From: an uncultured Aliarcobacter sp.
Lineage (GTDB): Bacteria > Campylobacterota > Campylobacteria > Campylobacterales > Arcobacteraceae
Direction of reading: 5' to 3'
DNA length: 16,129 bases
NCBI GenBank assembly: GCA_947629065.1
Contig: CANRCH010000024.1
Location: 1-16,129, forward strand
Below the pieces are notes generated by a model. The model was given only the letters and a program-made list of their open reading frames with translations. It was not told where the DNA came from and did not search any database. Made by a program: the position numbers and the translations under genes. Shown piece after piece: positions 1 to 10,654 of this stretch; the first letter of the stretch is position 1, and the number at the start of each line of letters is the position of its first letter.

Positions 1-65
1 TTCTAATTTTACTCTAAGAGAATATAAATTTAAAAATATTTGTTCAATTTTCTTGGAGTATTATA
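1..65 (+). mobile_element. possible end of an insertion sequence (transposase C-terminus) fused to marC
   Basis: This segment follows the point where the marC reading (minus strand) stops resembling its family, at about position 65. On the plus strand one frame is open from position 2 to a TGA at 74-76 (24 codons, containing the residues [16 protein letters not shown]). The other two plus frames close quickly. A basic, aromatic-rich tail running into flanking DNA is compatible with the C-terminus of a transposase, but it is short enough to be chance. I recognise no specific family and see no clear terminal inverted repeat. The claim rests mainly on the abrupt end of marC homology. Confidence 0.25.
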
Positions 66-388
66 ATGCTTCCTGATTTTTCTTCAGAATTTGAGTCACT
101 ATTTGAGGGAAATAGCATTCTAAATCCAATATATGCAACAATTAATCCACCTGCAATTCTTAAACCTGGAATTGAAATTCCAAAAGTTTTCATAATAAAT
201 TGTCCAAAATAAAATGCTATAACAATAATAAAAAACACATATATTGAAGCATATAAAGCCTCTTTGTTTTTCTCTTGTTTTGTCATATTTGAAGACAATC
301 CAATAAAAAGTGCAACTGTTGTAACTGGATTTGCTAATGGAATTAATATAATTAGTCCCATTGTAATAATATTTAATAATTCATACAT
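44..388 (-). pseudogene. MarC-family integral membrane protein, 3'-truncated
   Basis: The product matches the N-terminal half of the MarC/YhgN (UPF0056) family of inner-membrane proteins, whose transport role is not settled. Family members are about 200 residues with six membrane spans. Here only 114 residues remain. Spans are visible at about residues 5-25, 43-65 and 70-92. The family block [20 protein letters not shown] is intact, followed by FRMLFP at about 91-96. After the sequence SGSI at about residues 106-109 the family normally continues with an IAFVPLAMPS-like stretch. Instead the frame reads six unrelated residues and stops, and neither alternative frame restores the match. The break is therefore not a simple frameshift but a junction with other DNA. 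An AAAGGA ribosome binding site precedes the ATG. The fragment probably does not make a working protein. Confidence 0.75.
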
Positions 389-473
389 TTGTATCCTTTA
401 TATAATATTTAGAAAATATAAGTAAATATGAGAGAGTAAAAAATAAGATTAAATGATTTTTGTAGTTTTAGAA

Positions 474-3893
<3,420 letters not shown>

Positions 3894-3938
3894 TTTTTCT
3901 TCCTTTATTTCTTTCTTTTTAGTAAAAGTAGTAGAGTA

Positions 3939-4028
3939 TGTGAAAAGATGAAAATACTTTCAAAAGCTTGATAGATTCGTAACTCTAAGAGTTGAATAGA
4001 ATCCAATAAATATTCACATCTTTTCACA
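3939..4028. other. nested dyad in the dnaA-dnaN spacer, possible second origin sub-region or attenuator
   Basis: Two perfect 12-base inverted arms, TGTGAAAAGATG (3939-3950) and CATCTTTTCACA (4017-4028), enclose a second palindrome AACTCT-A-AGAGTT (3981-3993). Its stem can be extended by ATTC (3975-3978) pairing with GAAT (3994-3997) across a 2-base bulge. Both dyads have nearly the same centre (3983.5 and 3987). The outer arms each contain TTCAC/GTGAA, the core of DnaA boxes described in this class, and a further TTCAC is at 4013-4017. In Helicobacter pylori DnaA boxes flank dnaA on both sides (bipartite oriC), so a second DnaA cluster is possible. An RNA role (terminator or attenuator between dnaA and dnaN) is the alternative. 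Confidence 0.45.
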
Positions 4029-4042
4029 CAATGTTCTAAAAC

Positions 4043-5356
4043 TTATCCTTTGTTTATTAATTTATTTCTCAAATTTTCAATAACTAGTTTGAAATTTTCA
4101 TCTTGATCTATTAGCTCATTTGCTTTTTTAATATTATGTGAAATTGAACTATGATCTTTCATTCCTAAAACTTTTGCAATATCTGGCATTGAGTTGTGAG
4201 TTAGCTCCCTTGCTAAATAAATAACAACTCTTCTAGCATTTGCAACTGCTGCTGTTCTTTTTTTAGATTTTATATCGCTTGGTTTGATATTTAGTTCGCT
4301 TGAAACCATATTTATAATATCAGGTAGTTTGATATTCTCTTTATTCTCTTTTATCTGCTCTTTTAAAAGCCCTTGAACCATTGCAAGGTTTATCTCTTGA
4401 TTTAGAAGTGATGCACTTGCATTTATTCTTATAATCACACCTTCAATTTCACGAATAGAGTTATCAAGGCTTGTTGCAATGAAATTTATAATCTCTCTAC
4501 TTAAAACAATTCCATTTAATTCACTCTTTTTTTCAATAATTGCAATTTTTGTTTCAAGTCCAGGAATTTGAATATCAGCTGTTAAACCCCACTCAAATCT
4601 TGATTTTAATCTATCAACTAAACTAGCAATTTGTGATGGAAGTCTATCACTTGTCATAACTATTTGTTTTTTTGCATTATGAAGCTCATTAAATGTGTGA
4701 AAAAACTCTTCTTGAGTCTGTTCTTTTCCACTTAAAAACTGAACATCATCTATTAATAAAACATCGCAATTTCTATATTTTGCTCTGAAATGTTCCATAT
4801 TTTTGTTTTTAATTGAAAATGTAAAATCATTCATAAACTGTTCAATTGTTACATAAATTACAGTTTTTCCATTTTCTAAAGCTTGATTTCCAATCGCTTG
4901 TAAAAGGTGAGTTTTTCCTAAACCAGTTCCACCATAGATAAAAAGTGGATTGTATAAAATTCCAGGTTTATTTGAAACTGCTAGTGATGCGTTATAAGCC
5001 ATTTGGTTTGAAGGACCAACAACAAATGATTTAAAGGTATAAGATGGATTTAAAATACTACTTTCTGCAGTTTCATTTTCAACTTGCTCTTTGATTATCT
5101 CTTTTTTACTTTTCTTTTCACCAGCAAGTTTTATCTCTATTTTTGGCTTTGAACCATTAAAAACTTCAAAACAGTGTTGAATTAGTTCTGTATATTTACT
5201 TTTTATCCAAGAAGCTATATATTTGTTGCTTACTTCAAATATTGCAATATTTTCATCTGAAGATACTTTTTTATAAACTAGCTGTTTTAAGTATCTTTCA
5301 TAATCTTGCTCACTTGCTTCTTTTTTGATAATGTCTAAAAAATCTTTGCTTGTCAA
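4043..5356 (-). CDS. dnaA: chromosomal replication initiator protein DnaA
   Basis: DnaA binds the origin boxes, oligomerises with ATP and opens the duplex. The 437 residues show the usual order: an N-terminal domain I (about 1-75), a short variable linker rich in K and E (about 78-100), an AAA+ core, and a C-terminal DNA-binding domain. Walker A is GGTGLGKT (142-149) and Walker B LLIDD (200-204). The DNA-binding signature is DHSSISHN (401-408), in place of the common DHSTVSHA. The start codon is TTG at 5354-5356, preceded by AGGA at a suitable distance. Homology to other DnaA N-termini begins at this point and no better ATG is in frame upstream. A weak start codon may help keep DnaA low. The gene is divergent from ruvC across the putative origin. 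Confidence 0.98.
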   Translation of the reverse strand: MTSKDFLDIIKKEASEQDYERYLKQLVYKKVSSDENIAIFEVSNKYIASWIKSKYTELIQHCFEVFNGSKPKIEIKLAGEKKSKKEIIKEQVENETAESSILNPSYTFKSFVVGPSNQMAYNASLAVSNKPGILYNPLFIYGGTGLGKTHLLQAIGNQALENGKTVIYVTIEQFMNDFTFSIKNKNMEHFRAKYRNCDVLLIDDVQFLSGKEQTQEEFFHTFNELHNAKKQIVMTSDRLPSQIASLVDRLKSRFEWGLTADIQIPGLETKIAIIEKKSELNGIVLSREIINFIATSLDNSIREIEGVIIRINASASLLNQEINLAMVQGLLKEQIKENKENIKLPDIINMVSSELNIKPSDIKSKKRTAAVANARRVVIYLARELTHNSMPDIAKVLGMKDHSSISHNIKKANELIDQDENFKLVIENLRNKLINKG

Positions 5357-5580
5357 AATAGTCCTAATTTTTATTCTAATAGCTAATATTATATCTAAAA
5401 TTTTTATAAACTAGCTTCAATAAAGAATAAATAGACTAAAATTGCAAATTATAAGGCTTTTTCACATAGTGAATAAGTTGTGAATAAAGTTTATCTTTTA
5501 AAAAAATAATTTCAATAAAACCACGATTTTATCGATATTATACCTAGTGTGAATAAAATATATAAAAAGAAGTGAAAATA
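5357..5580. other. oriC: putative chromosomal replication origin (oriC), dnaA-ruvC spacer
   Basis: This 224-base spacer between divergent dnaA and ruvC carries several copies of the TTCAC core of Campylobacterota-type DnaA boxes. They lie at 5461-5465 (within TTTTTCACA), 5469-5473 (reverse), 5480-5484 (reverse) and 5549-5553 (reverse, in GTGTGAA), with a further reverse copy at 5572-5576. The first three lie within 24 bases in mixed orientation. The intervening 5485-5545 is very AT-rich (long A/T runs) and could serve as the unwinding element. Position beside dnaA and at the point where gene direction switches both support oriC. Strand skew was not calculated. Confidence 0.65.
5388..5393 (-). 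promoter_or_regulatory. candidate -10 element of the dnaA promoter
   Basis: TATAAT on the minus strand, about 32 bases upstream of the TTG start of dnaA. No convincing -35 hexamer is present. Promoters in this bacterial class often lack a conserved -35 box, so that does not count against it. Confidence 0.4.
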
Positions 5581-6051
5581 GTGAAAATTTTAGGAATTGA
5601 CCCAGGAACTAGAAACTGTGGTTATGCAGTTGTTGAAAAAAGTGGAAGAGATTTAAAGCTTATTGAAGCAGGGCTAATTAAAATAAAAACTACAATTTTA
5701 CAAGAACAAATTGTAGAGATGACAGAGGGAATTGATTTGATATTTAAAGCCCACAATATAGATGAAGTATCAATTGAAGATATGTTTTATGCATTTAACC
5801 CAAAAACTGTTATAAAATTAGCACAATTTAGAGGTGCAATTAGTTTAAAAATTTTGCAAAATTTTGGAAATTTTGCTGAATATACTCCACTTCAAGTAAA
5901 ACAAGCAGTTACAGGAAATGGAAAGGCTACAAAAGAGCAAGTTGCTTTTATGGTTAAAAGACTTTTGGGAATAAAAAAAGAGATAAAACCACTCGATATT
6001 ACTGATGCAATAGCAATTGCTTTAACTCATGCACAAAGAGTAAAAAATTAA
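5581..6051 (+). CDS. ruvC: Holliday junction resolvase RuvC
   Basis: This endonuclease cuts four-way junctions during recombinational repair, acting with RuvAB. All four catalytic acids of the RNase H-like fold are visible with nearly the same numbering as E. coli: D7 in GIDPGT, E66 in [14 protein letters not shown], and D139 and D142 in [11 protein letters not shown]. The length of 156 residues is normal. Two in-frame GTG codons lie nine bases apart (5572 and 5581). The second is preferred because it gives the standard [10 protein letters not shown] start and has AAAGAAG (5566-5572) at correct spacing. The first would add three residues. It is divergent from dnaA, and purN follows 19 bp downstream in the same direction, so the two may share a transcript. 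Confidence 0.96.
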   Translation: MKILGIDPGTRNCGYAVVEKSGRDLKLIEAGLIKIKTTILQEQIVEMTEGIDLIFKAHNIDEVSIEDMFYAFNPKTVIKLAQFRGAISLKILQNFGNFAEYTPLQVKQAVTGNGKATKEQVAFMVKRLLGIKKEIKPLDITDAIAIALTHAQRVKN

Positions 6052-6070
6052 TAAATTAAAGGAAAAATAG

Positions 6071-6649
6071 ATGAAAAAAATAGGAATTTTGGCTTCATAC
6101 AATGGAAGCGGTTTTGAGACAATTCAAAAAGCCATAGATCAAGGTATTTTAGATGCAAAAGTGTGTGTGATTATCACAAACAACTCAAATGCTGGAGTTC
6201 TTGAAAAAGCTTCAAAATATGGTATAGAATCTTTTGTAATAAATAAAAATCTATTTCCAGATGAAAACTTAGATTTAAAAATAGCACAAACTTTAAAAAA
6301 GTTTGATTGTGATTATATATTTTTATCTGGATATATGAAAAAAATTGAGGAGAATTTATTAAAAACTTTTCCACATAAAATCATAAATACTCACCCAGCA
6401 ATTTTACCTTCAATTTATGGTGGAGCTGGAATGTATGGGCATTTTGTACATGAAGCTGTTGTAAAAAATGGTGAGAAAAAATCAGGTGTTACAATTCATT
6501 ATATAGATGAAAACTATGATGAGGGTGAAACAATTTTAATAAAAGAGTTAGAACTAGCACTTGATGAAACGGCAGAGAGTTTAGAAAATAGAATAAAAGA
6601 GCTTGAAAAAACTGCTATTGTTGAAGCGTTTAAAATAGTTTTAAAATAA
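6071..6649 (+). CDS. purN: phosphoribosylglycinamide formyltransferase
   Basis: PurN transfers a formyl group from 10-formyltetrahydrofolate to GAR in the third step of de novo purine synthesis in the cytoplasm. The 192-residue length fits. N106 and H108 in IINTHPAILP carry the same numbers as the E. coli catalytic pair, D146 in IDENYDEG is the third active-site residue, and YGGAGMYG (117-123) is the conserved loop after the THP motif. The N-terminal phosphate-binding loop reads NGSGFETI (11-18). AAAGGA precedes the ATG. It follows ruvC by 19 bp and ends at a clear hairpin terminator. No other purine gene is nearby, as is common in Campylobacterota, where pur genes are scattered. Confidence 0.93.
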   Translation: MKKIGILASYNGSGFETIQKAIDQGILDAKVCVIITNNSNAGVLEKASKYGIESFVINKNLFPDENLDLKIAQTLKKFDCDYIFLSGYMKKIEENLLKTFPHKIINTHPAILPSIYGGAGMYGHFVHEAVVKNGEKKSGVTIHYIDENYDEGETILIKELELALDETAESLENRIKELEKTAIVEAFKIVLK

Positions 6650-6653
6650 AAAT

Positions 6654-6676
6654 AAGGATTTTTAATCCTTGTTTTC
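6654..6676. terminator. bidirectional terminator between purN and the 6686-7261 gene
   Basis: AAGGATT (6654-6660) and AATCCTT (6664-6670) pair around a TTT loop. GTTTTC follows on the plus strand and a T-rich run on the minus strand. The position between convergent genes suits a shared intrinsic terminator. Confidence 0.7.
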
Positions 6677-6685
6677 TAGATTATA

Positions 6686-7261
6686 TTATTTGATAAAAAG
6701 ATAATCTTCTAAAGAATTTATATTTTTACCATTATATACTTTTACTACACCATTCATACTGATTTCACTTAGAATTCCAGTAAATTGATCAACAGGAATT
6801 TTTCTTATAAAATATGTATAAATATAACCATTCCAAATATTTCCACTTGGACTTAAAATATTTTGTCTACCAACTAATTCTCCATGTGTTGTACCAAATC
6901 TTACAAATGGTTCTTTTTGATTTACTCCCATAACTACAACTGATACAAATAAACCATAATAATCTATTCCATAAAGATTATATGGTAAATAACCAAACCA
7001 ATAAGCACTTGTTTGATTTGATGTAGTATTTTCAATATCTATTACTTCATAAGAACCATCGTTCATAGGTAATAATCCTAACCCTTGAACTACTACTGTA
7101 TCCCAACAAAATTGATTTGGAGGAGTTGAACCATTTATATTTTGCTGAACACCATTATAATATACTATTTCTCCGTGTTCCCATTGTGGACATTTCGTTG
7201 TTATTGTTATAGCATTTAGACTTAAATTTAATAAAATTAAAGTAAAAAATAATTTTTCCTT
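6686..7261 (-). pseudogene. exported protein of unknown function lacking a start codon
   Basis: A single open frame of 191 codons runs from 7261 to the stop at 6686. It begins KEKLFFTLILLNLSLNA, a typical Sec signal peptide (basic start, hydrophobic core, A cleavage site), and continues into a mature region with cysteines in TKCPQWEHGE and NQFCWDTVVV. No ATG, GTG or TTG occurs in the first 65 codons. A TAA lies two codons upstream of the first lysine. The first ATG (7064-7066) lies well inside the protein and would give a 126-residue product without signal or cysteines. An AAGGA ribosome binding site (7257-7261) sits where a start should follow. The frame is otherwise intact, so loss of the start looks recent, or it could be a sequencing error. 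I do not recognise the family. The mature part is rich in Y, N and G and has no membrane span. Confidence 0.6.
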
Positions 7262-7301
7262 GTATTATATTTGTTTATTATTTTATAAGTTATTAACTTA
7301 A

Positions 7302-7332
7302 TATTTGATAATCTTAACTTATTTTAAATAAA
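7302..7332 (+). repeat. upstream element, copy 1 of a duplicated promoter-like sequence
   Basis: TATTTGATAATC followed by TTAACTTATTTTAAATAAA. It is nearly identical to the stretch at 8107-8136 and lies at a similar distance before the start codon of the paralogous gene. It is likely the promoter region, duplicated with the gene. GATAATC or TTAACTTATTTT could contain the -10 element. The exact element cannot be fixed by eye. Confidence 0.6.
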
Positions 7333-7343
7333 AAAGGGAAATT

Positions 7344-8087
7344 ATGAAAATAGATAATAATCAAGCTTACAATAATTATTCAAATTTAAACAATACAAAT
7401 CAAAGTTCTGACACAAAATCTTTTAGTTCATATCTTGAAGAGAGTAAAGAAGAGTCAAAAAATAATTTAGAAGAGAAATCTAGTAGTATGAATATAGATA
7501 ATAGTATTAAGAAAAAACCTTCATTTCTTTTGGATTTTTTAGATAAACATAACTTATTTGAAGAAGCATCTATATCAAAAGAAGATGAGATGTTATTTAG
7601 ATATATTATTGATGATGATATTATTAGAGCTAATGAAATGAAAATGTTAAGTTATGAACAGATGAAAACACTTAAAGAATTGGTAGAATATAAAAATCTC
7701 TCAAAATATTCAAATCCAACATTTGAAGTAATTAATGGAAAATTAAATGTCGAAAACTTTCCACCACAATTATTTTTTGAATTAGGAACAAATATTATGG
7801 ATTTTTCAAAAACTGATAATGAAGATTTTAATAGAGCTTTATTTGAAACAGCTAATAATATTGAAGATAATATGGATAGACATAGATTTTTCTTTACTAT
7901 GAATATTACAATGATAAATAATCAAGAGTTAGATTTGGAAACTCTTATAGCAACACTAATACTTAAATATAAAAAGTTGGCACAAAGCAAAGCTTTTAGT
8001 TCAGAAGAACAAAGACAAATGGTTCAAAATTTGTTAGATAATTTTATTAAGCTAAATGAAACTTTTAATAGAAATAAAATGAATTGA
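7344..8087 (+). CDS. hypothetical protein, first member of a tandem paralogue pair
   Basis: I do not recognise this 247-residue protein. Residues 1-58 are low-complexity and rich in N, S, E and K (opening MKIDNNQAYN), probably disordered. From about 61 to 112 there is a block shared with the next gene: FLDK, then SISKEDEMLFRYIIDDD, then LSYEQM. A second shared block, NEDFNRALFET, lies at about 159-169. The remainder is charged and mainly helical in character. There are no membrane spans, no signal peptide and no cysteines. AGGGA precedes the ATG at good spacing. The next gene starts 62 bp downstream with its own copy of the upstream element, so the two can be transcribed independently. A cytoplasmic protein or one exported by a non-Sec route are both possible; nothing here decides. 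Confidence 0.8.
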   Translation: MKIDNNQAYNNYSNLNNTNQSSDTKSFSSYLEESKEESKNNLEEKSSSMNIDNSIKKKPSFLLDFLDKHNLFEEASISKEDEMLFRYIIDDDIIRANEMKMLSYEQMKTLKELVEYKNLSKYSNPTFEVINGKLNVENFPPQLFFELGTNIMDFSKTDNEDFNRALFETANNIEDNMDRHRFFFTMNITMINNQELDLETLIATLILKYKKLAQSKAFSSEEQRQMVQNLLDNFIKLNETFNRNKMN

Positions 8088-8106
8088 TAAAGAATAAGGA
8101 TTTTAT

Positions 8107-8136
8107 TATTTGATAATCTAAACTTATTTTAATAAA
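8107..8136 (+). repeat. upstream element, copy 2 of the duplicated promoter-like sequence
   Basis: TATTTGATAATC followed by TAAACTTATTTTAATAAAG. It differs from the 7302-7332 copy by a substitution and a one-base deletion, and stands immediately before the second paralogue. Confidence 0.6.
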
Positions 8137-8149
8137 GAAAGTGAAAAAT

Positions 8150-8923
8150 ATGCAAATAGAAAATAATCAAACTCAAAATTTTACATACAATAATACAAAT
8201 CAAAATACAAAAGTACAAGAAAATAGCTCTTATAGTAATTTTGTAGCAGATACAAAAACAGCAAAAGAAGATGCAGTTTTTTTAACAAAAGATTTAATAC
8301 ATTTTTTAGATAAACAAGAAGCTTTTTCATCTTTATCAAAAGAAGATGAGCTACTTTTTAGAGCTATTCTTGAAGATGATGAGATTTCAATAAACGAAGC
8401 AAAAAACCTAAGCTATGAACAAATGGCAAAACTAAATCAACTTTTCAAAGATTTAAATAGTGAAACATTTTTTATAAAAGGTTTTGATATTTTTCACAAA
8501 GCAAATGTATCAAGCGATGAAAATTTTAATAAAGCTATGTTTGAAACTCTTAAAAACAAAGATGATGAAATACAAAGAACACTTTTTTCACTTGATGTAA
8601 AATCCAAACTAGGATACTACAAACCAAGACTTCCTTTTGAGAAATCAGTAGAAGAAGAGATAGCAGAGAGAATTGCTTTTGAAAAAGAGAAATACAAAGA
8701 TTTTCCAAATAAAGATGAGATAATGGAAAACTTAATAAAAGAGCTTAGAAATTGGAAAATAAGCGATTATGGAAGTTTTATTGATAAAACTTTGTTTCAA
8801 CTAAAAAAAGATATTTCAAATCCAAATTTATCTTATGATGGAAAATATTATCTTTTAAAAAATCTGTCATATTATGAAGATTTGCAAAAAAATTATAGAA
8901 AAATAGAAAAAGTAGTTGAGTAG
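8150..8923 (+). CDS. hypothetical protein, second member of the tandem paralogue pair
   Basis: The ATG at 8150 gives MQIENNQTQN, which lines up with MKIDNNQAYN of the upstream paralogue and has a purine-rich AAAGAAAG site at suitable spacing. A GTG at 8141 would add three residues. The 257-residue product has an N/Q/T-rich start (about 1-30), then the shared block HFLDK, SLSKEDELLFRAILEDD, EAKNLSYEQM (about 51-92), then DENFNKAMFETL (about 123-134). Its C-terminal half is unlike the first copy: strongly charged (KSVEEEIAERIAFEKEKYKD) and probably helical. No signal peptide, membrane span or cysteine is present. Function unknown. The strong divergence outside the core suggests an old duplication with retained core function. 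A terminator follows. Confidence 0.8.
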   Translation: MQIENNQTQNFTYNNTNQNTKVQENSSYSNFVADTKTAKEDAVFLTKDLIHFLDKQEAFSSLSKEDELLFRAILEDDEISINEAKNLSYEQMAKLNQLFKDLNSETFFIKGFDIFHKANVSSDENFNKAMFETLKNKDDEIQRTLFSLDVKSKLGYYKPRLPFEKSVEEEIAERIAFEKEKYKDFPNKDEIMENLIKELRNWKISDYGSFIDKTLFQLKKDISNPNLSYDGKYYLLKNLSYYEDLQKNYRKIEKVVE

Positions 8924-8957
8924 TTTAAAAAGGTTTTAGAGTAAGATGATATTTTAA

Positions 8958-8981
8958 GAGCAAGGACTTTAGTCCTTGTTC
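8958..8981. terminator. bidirectional terminator between convergent genes
   Basis: CAAGGAC (8961-8967), a TTTA loop, then GTCCTTG (8972-8978), with the stem extendable outward by three pairs including one G-T. It lies between the second paralogue and the convergent 8986-9447 gene. Confidence 0.7.
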
Positions 8982-8985
8982 CAAA

Positions 8986-9447
8986 TTATTTTATAATATT
9001 TGCTAACTCTTCACTTGTAGAAATTTTCTCTATTTTAGAAACTTTTCCATCTTCAATAGAATAAACAATGATTTTTCCATCTTCTTTTGTGAAGTTATCT
9101 TTGTTTGAATCATCTAAAAGCATAACTGAAAAAGGGTATTTTTTCATTTTAGGAAGTGCTATAAATTTAGAGATTAAACTTGGCATTCCAGAGATATCTG
9201 CCACATAAACAGCACCATTTTCTTCTAAGATATTTTTATTTTCACTTAGTGGTAAAAGATAATCTCTTAGTAAATCACTTGTTCCTTTGTCACTTGCAAA
9301 AAGAATCGTTTTTATATTTGCATCTAATTTATGCTCTTTTTCAAATTGATCTTTTATTGTGATGTCTTCAATATTTGAATCTACTTCAAGTGAAGCTGCA
9401 CTTAATCCTAAAGCTAAAAAAGCTGTAAGCAGTAATTTTTTAAACAT
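8986..9447 (-). CDS. exported thioredoxin-fold-like protein without CXXC
   Basis: The 153-residue product begins MFKKLLLTAFLALGLSAA, a clear Sec signal peptide with cleavage probably after residue 17 or 18. The mature protein is therefore periplasmic. The layout IEDITIKDQFEKEHKLD, KTILFASDKG, YVADISGMPSLISKFIALPKMKKYPFSVMLLDD resembles the YtfJ/thioredoxin-like arrangement: a strand, a self-description of ligand or partner binding, a residue stretch before a proline, then a strand. There is no CXXC and no cysteine at all, so it is not a disulfide oxidoreductase of the standard type. The assignment is by fold resemblance only. AAGGA precedes the ATG. It is separated from the upstream gene by 69 bp and ends at a shared terminator. 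Confidence 0.75.
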   Translation of the reverse strand: MFKKLLLTAFLALGLSAASLEVDSNIEDITIKDQFEKEHKLDANIKTILFASDKGTSDLLRDYLLPLSENKNILEENGAVYVADISGMPSLISKFIALPKMKKYPFSVMLLDDSNKDNFTKEDGKIIVYSIEDGKVSKIEKISTSEELANIIK

Positions 9448-9516
9448 ATTTTTTCCTTAAAAATTTTTTGTGATTCTATCTTTATAAAGTAAATAAAAGG
9501 TTAAAGATAAAAATTA

Positions 9517-10653
9517 TTATTGAATACTATTTTTTAATCTATTTAAATATTGCAAAATATTTTTTTGTAGTAGTTGCAGATTTATAAGTTTTTGTTCAAC
9601 TTGATAATTCTCTTTATTTTTATTATTATATAAATATAGTTCAATATCATTTATTTGTGAACTAACTTTATTTAAGTAGTTATCTAATAGGTTTATAACT
9701 TCATAAAGAGGTTTGTTAAACTCTATTTTTATATAGTTTGCTAAAAATGTAAAATCTATAAAGTCCTTATAATTTGAGTTGTTTATATGGTTTTTTAAAA
9801 TATCCTTTTGTGTTAGAACAAAACTAATATTTGAATAAAAAATATTCATATCTTTATCTATTTTTTTTGATAAATCAGAGATTTCTCCATCTCTAAAAAT
9901 AGTTATTTTTTCTCTTATATTTATATATATTGTTTCCATATTTACTATTTTTTCATCTATTAATGTAATACTATCTTTGATTTTAAGTTCAATTGGACGA
10001 TTTATTTTAAAATATAGTTTTATAAAAAATGCAAGAATAGAAAAAAATAGAAAACCTAAAACAACTCCAATATAGTAAAAAGCAAAAGTTGTAATAGAGT
10101 AAAAAAGCAAAATTAGCATAATTACGCCAGAGTTTCTATCTTTTATTTTTGAAATAGTTTTAAACTTCTCTTCAAAACTATTTTTTAGTTTATTTTCTAA
10201 AATAGCTATATTTTGCGATAATCTAGAAGGTTTTGAAAGATATTCATCAAAAAGTTTTTCACACTTTAAAAGTAGATTGTGAAGCTTTTCATCATCACTG
10301 TAGTTGAATATTTTATCACCTAAAATAAGCCCTTTTTTTGTATAAATTACATTTGTTATTTGTGAAAATTTGTAAGTTCTATAAAAAAGTTTTACTAATA
10401 AATAGGCAAAAATAAGCCCATATATTAAAAATGTAGCAGAAATTAAAAGTGAAAAATCCCCATACTCTAAAGAACCATAACCAAGAACTAAAAATATTAT
10501 AAATAGAGGTATATTTAAAACACTGATTGCTTCTAAATAATCTTTATTTATTGTAAGAAGAAGCTCTTTTACAGAGATATAATTATATACGCTGAAGCCT
10601 TTTTTGGCTACTTCAGCTTCTATTTCTTGGTTTAGATACTCTTTATTTCTCAT
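9517..10653 (-). CDS. membrane protein with C-terminal coiled coil, partner of the TelA-like protein
   Basis: This 378-residue protein has two hairpins of membrane spans (about residues 45-62 and 67-91, then 176-195 and 197-214), separated by a soluble segment of about 80 residues. A long charged helical region (about 222-378) is likely coiled coil. No enzyme motif is visible. The start codon lies one base beyond the stop of the TelA-like gene, so the two are almost certainly co-translated. In Bacillus and others a TelA-family gene is paired with xpaC, encoding a membrane protein with two N-terminal spans and a helical tail. This protein could be a longer counterpart, but I see no decisive XpaC motif, so the relation is inferred from context and architecture. 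Confidence 0.75.
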   Translation of the reverse strand: MRNKEYLNQEIEAEVAKKGFSVYNYISVKELLLTINKDYLEAISVLNIPLFIIFLVLGYGSLEYGDFSLLISATFLIYGLIFAYLLVKLFYRTYKFSQITNVIYTKKGLILGDKIFNYSDDEKLHNLLLKCEKLFDEYLSKPSRLSQNIAILENKLKNSFEEKFKTISKIKDRNSGVIMLILLFYSITTFAFYYIGVVLGFLFFSILAFFIKLYFKINRPIELKIKDSITLIDEKIVNMETIYINIREKITIFRDGEISDLSKKIDKDMNIFYSNISFVLTQKDILKNHINNSNYKDFIDFTFLANYIKIEFNKPLYEVINLLDNYLNKVSSQINDIELYLYNNKNKENYQVEQKLINLQLLQKNILQYLNRLKNSIQ

Positions 10654-10654
10654 A

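Noticed and set aside
1..65. matching terminal inverted repeats between the left and right window edges
   Set aside because: Only scattered similarity could be aligned by eye (for example GGCTATAG against GCATTATA), which is not better than chance in AT-rich DNA.
3894..4042. CRISPR-like repeat unit
   Set aside because: Only one pair of inverted arms exists, with no direct repeats or spacers.
5461..5484. riboswitch or small RNA in the dnaA-ruvC spacer
   Set aside because: The repeated motifs are explained better as DnaA boxes and there is no stable long stem.
6174..6374. minus-strand open frame opposite purN
   Set aside because: Shadow of the catalytic region of purN; no family resemblance.
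7302..7332. sigma-28 or sigma-54 promoter for the paralogues
   Set aside because: TTTGATAATC recalls part of a flagellar sigma-28 -10 element, but the remaining positions and the -35 do not fit; no GG-N10-GC sigma-54 signature.
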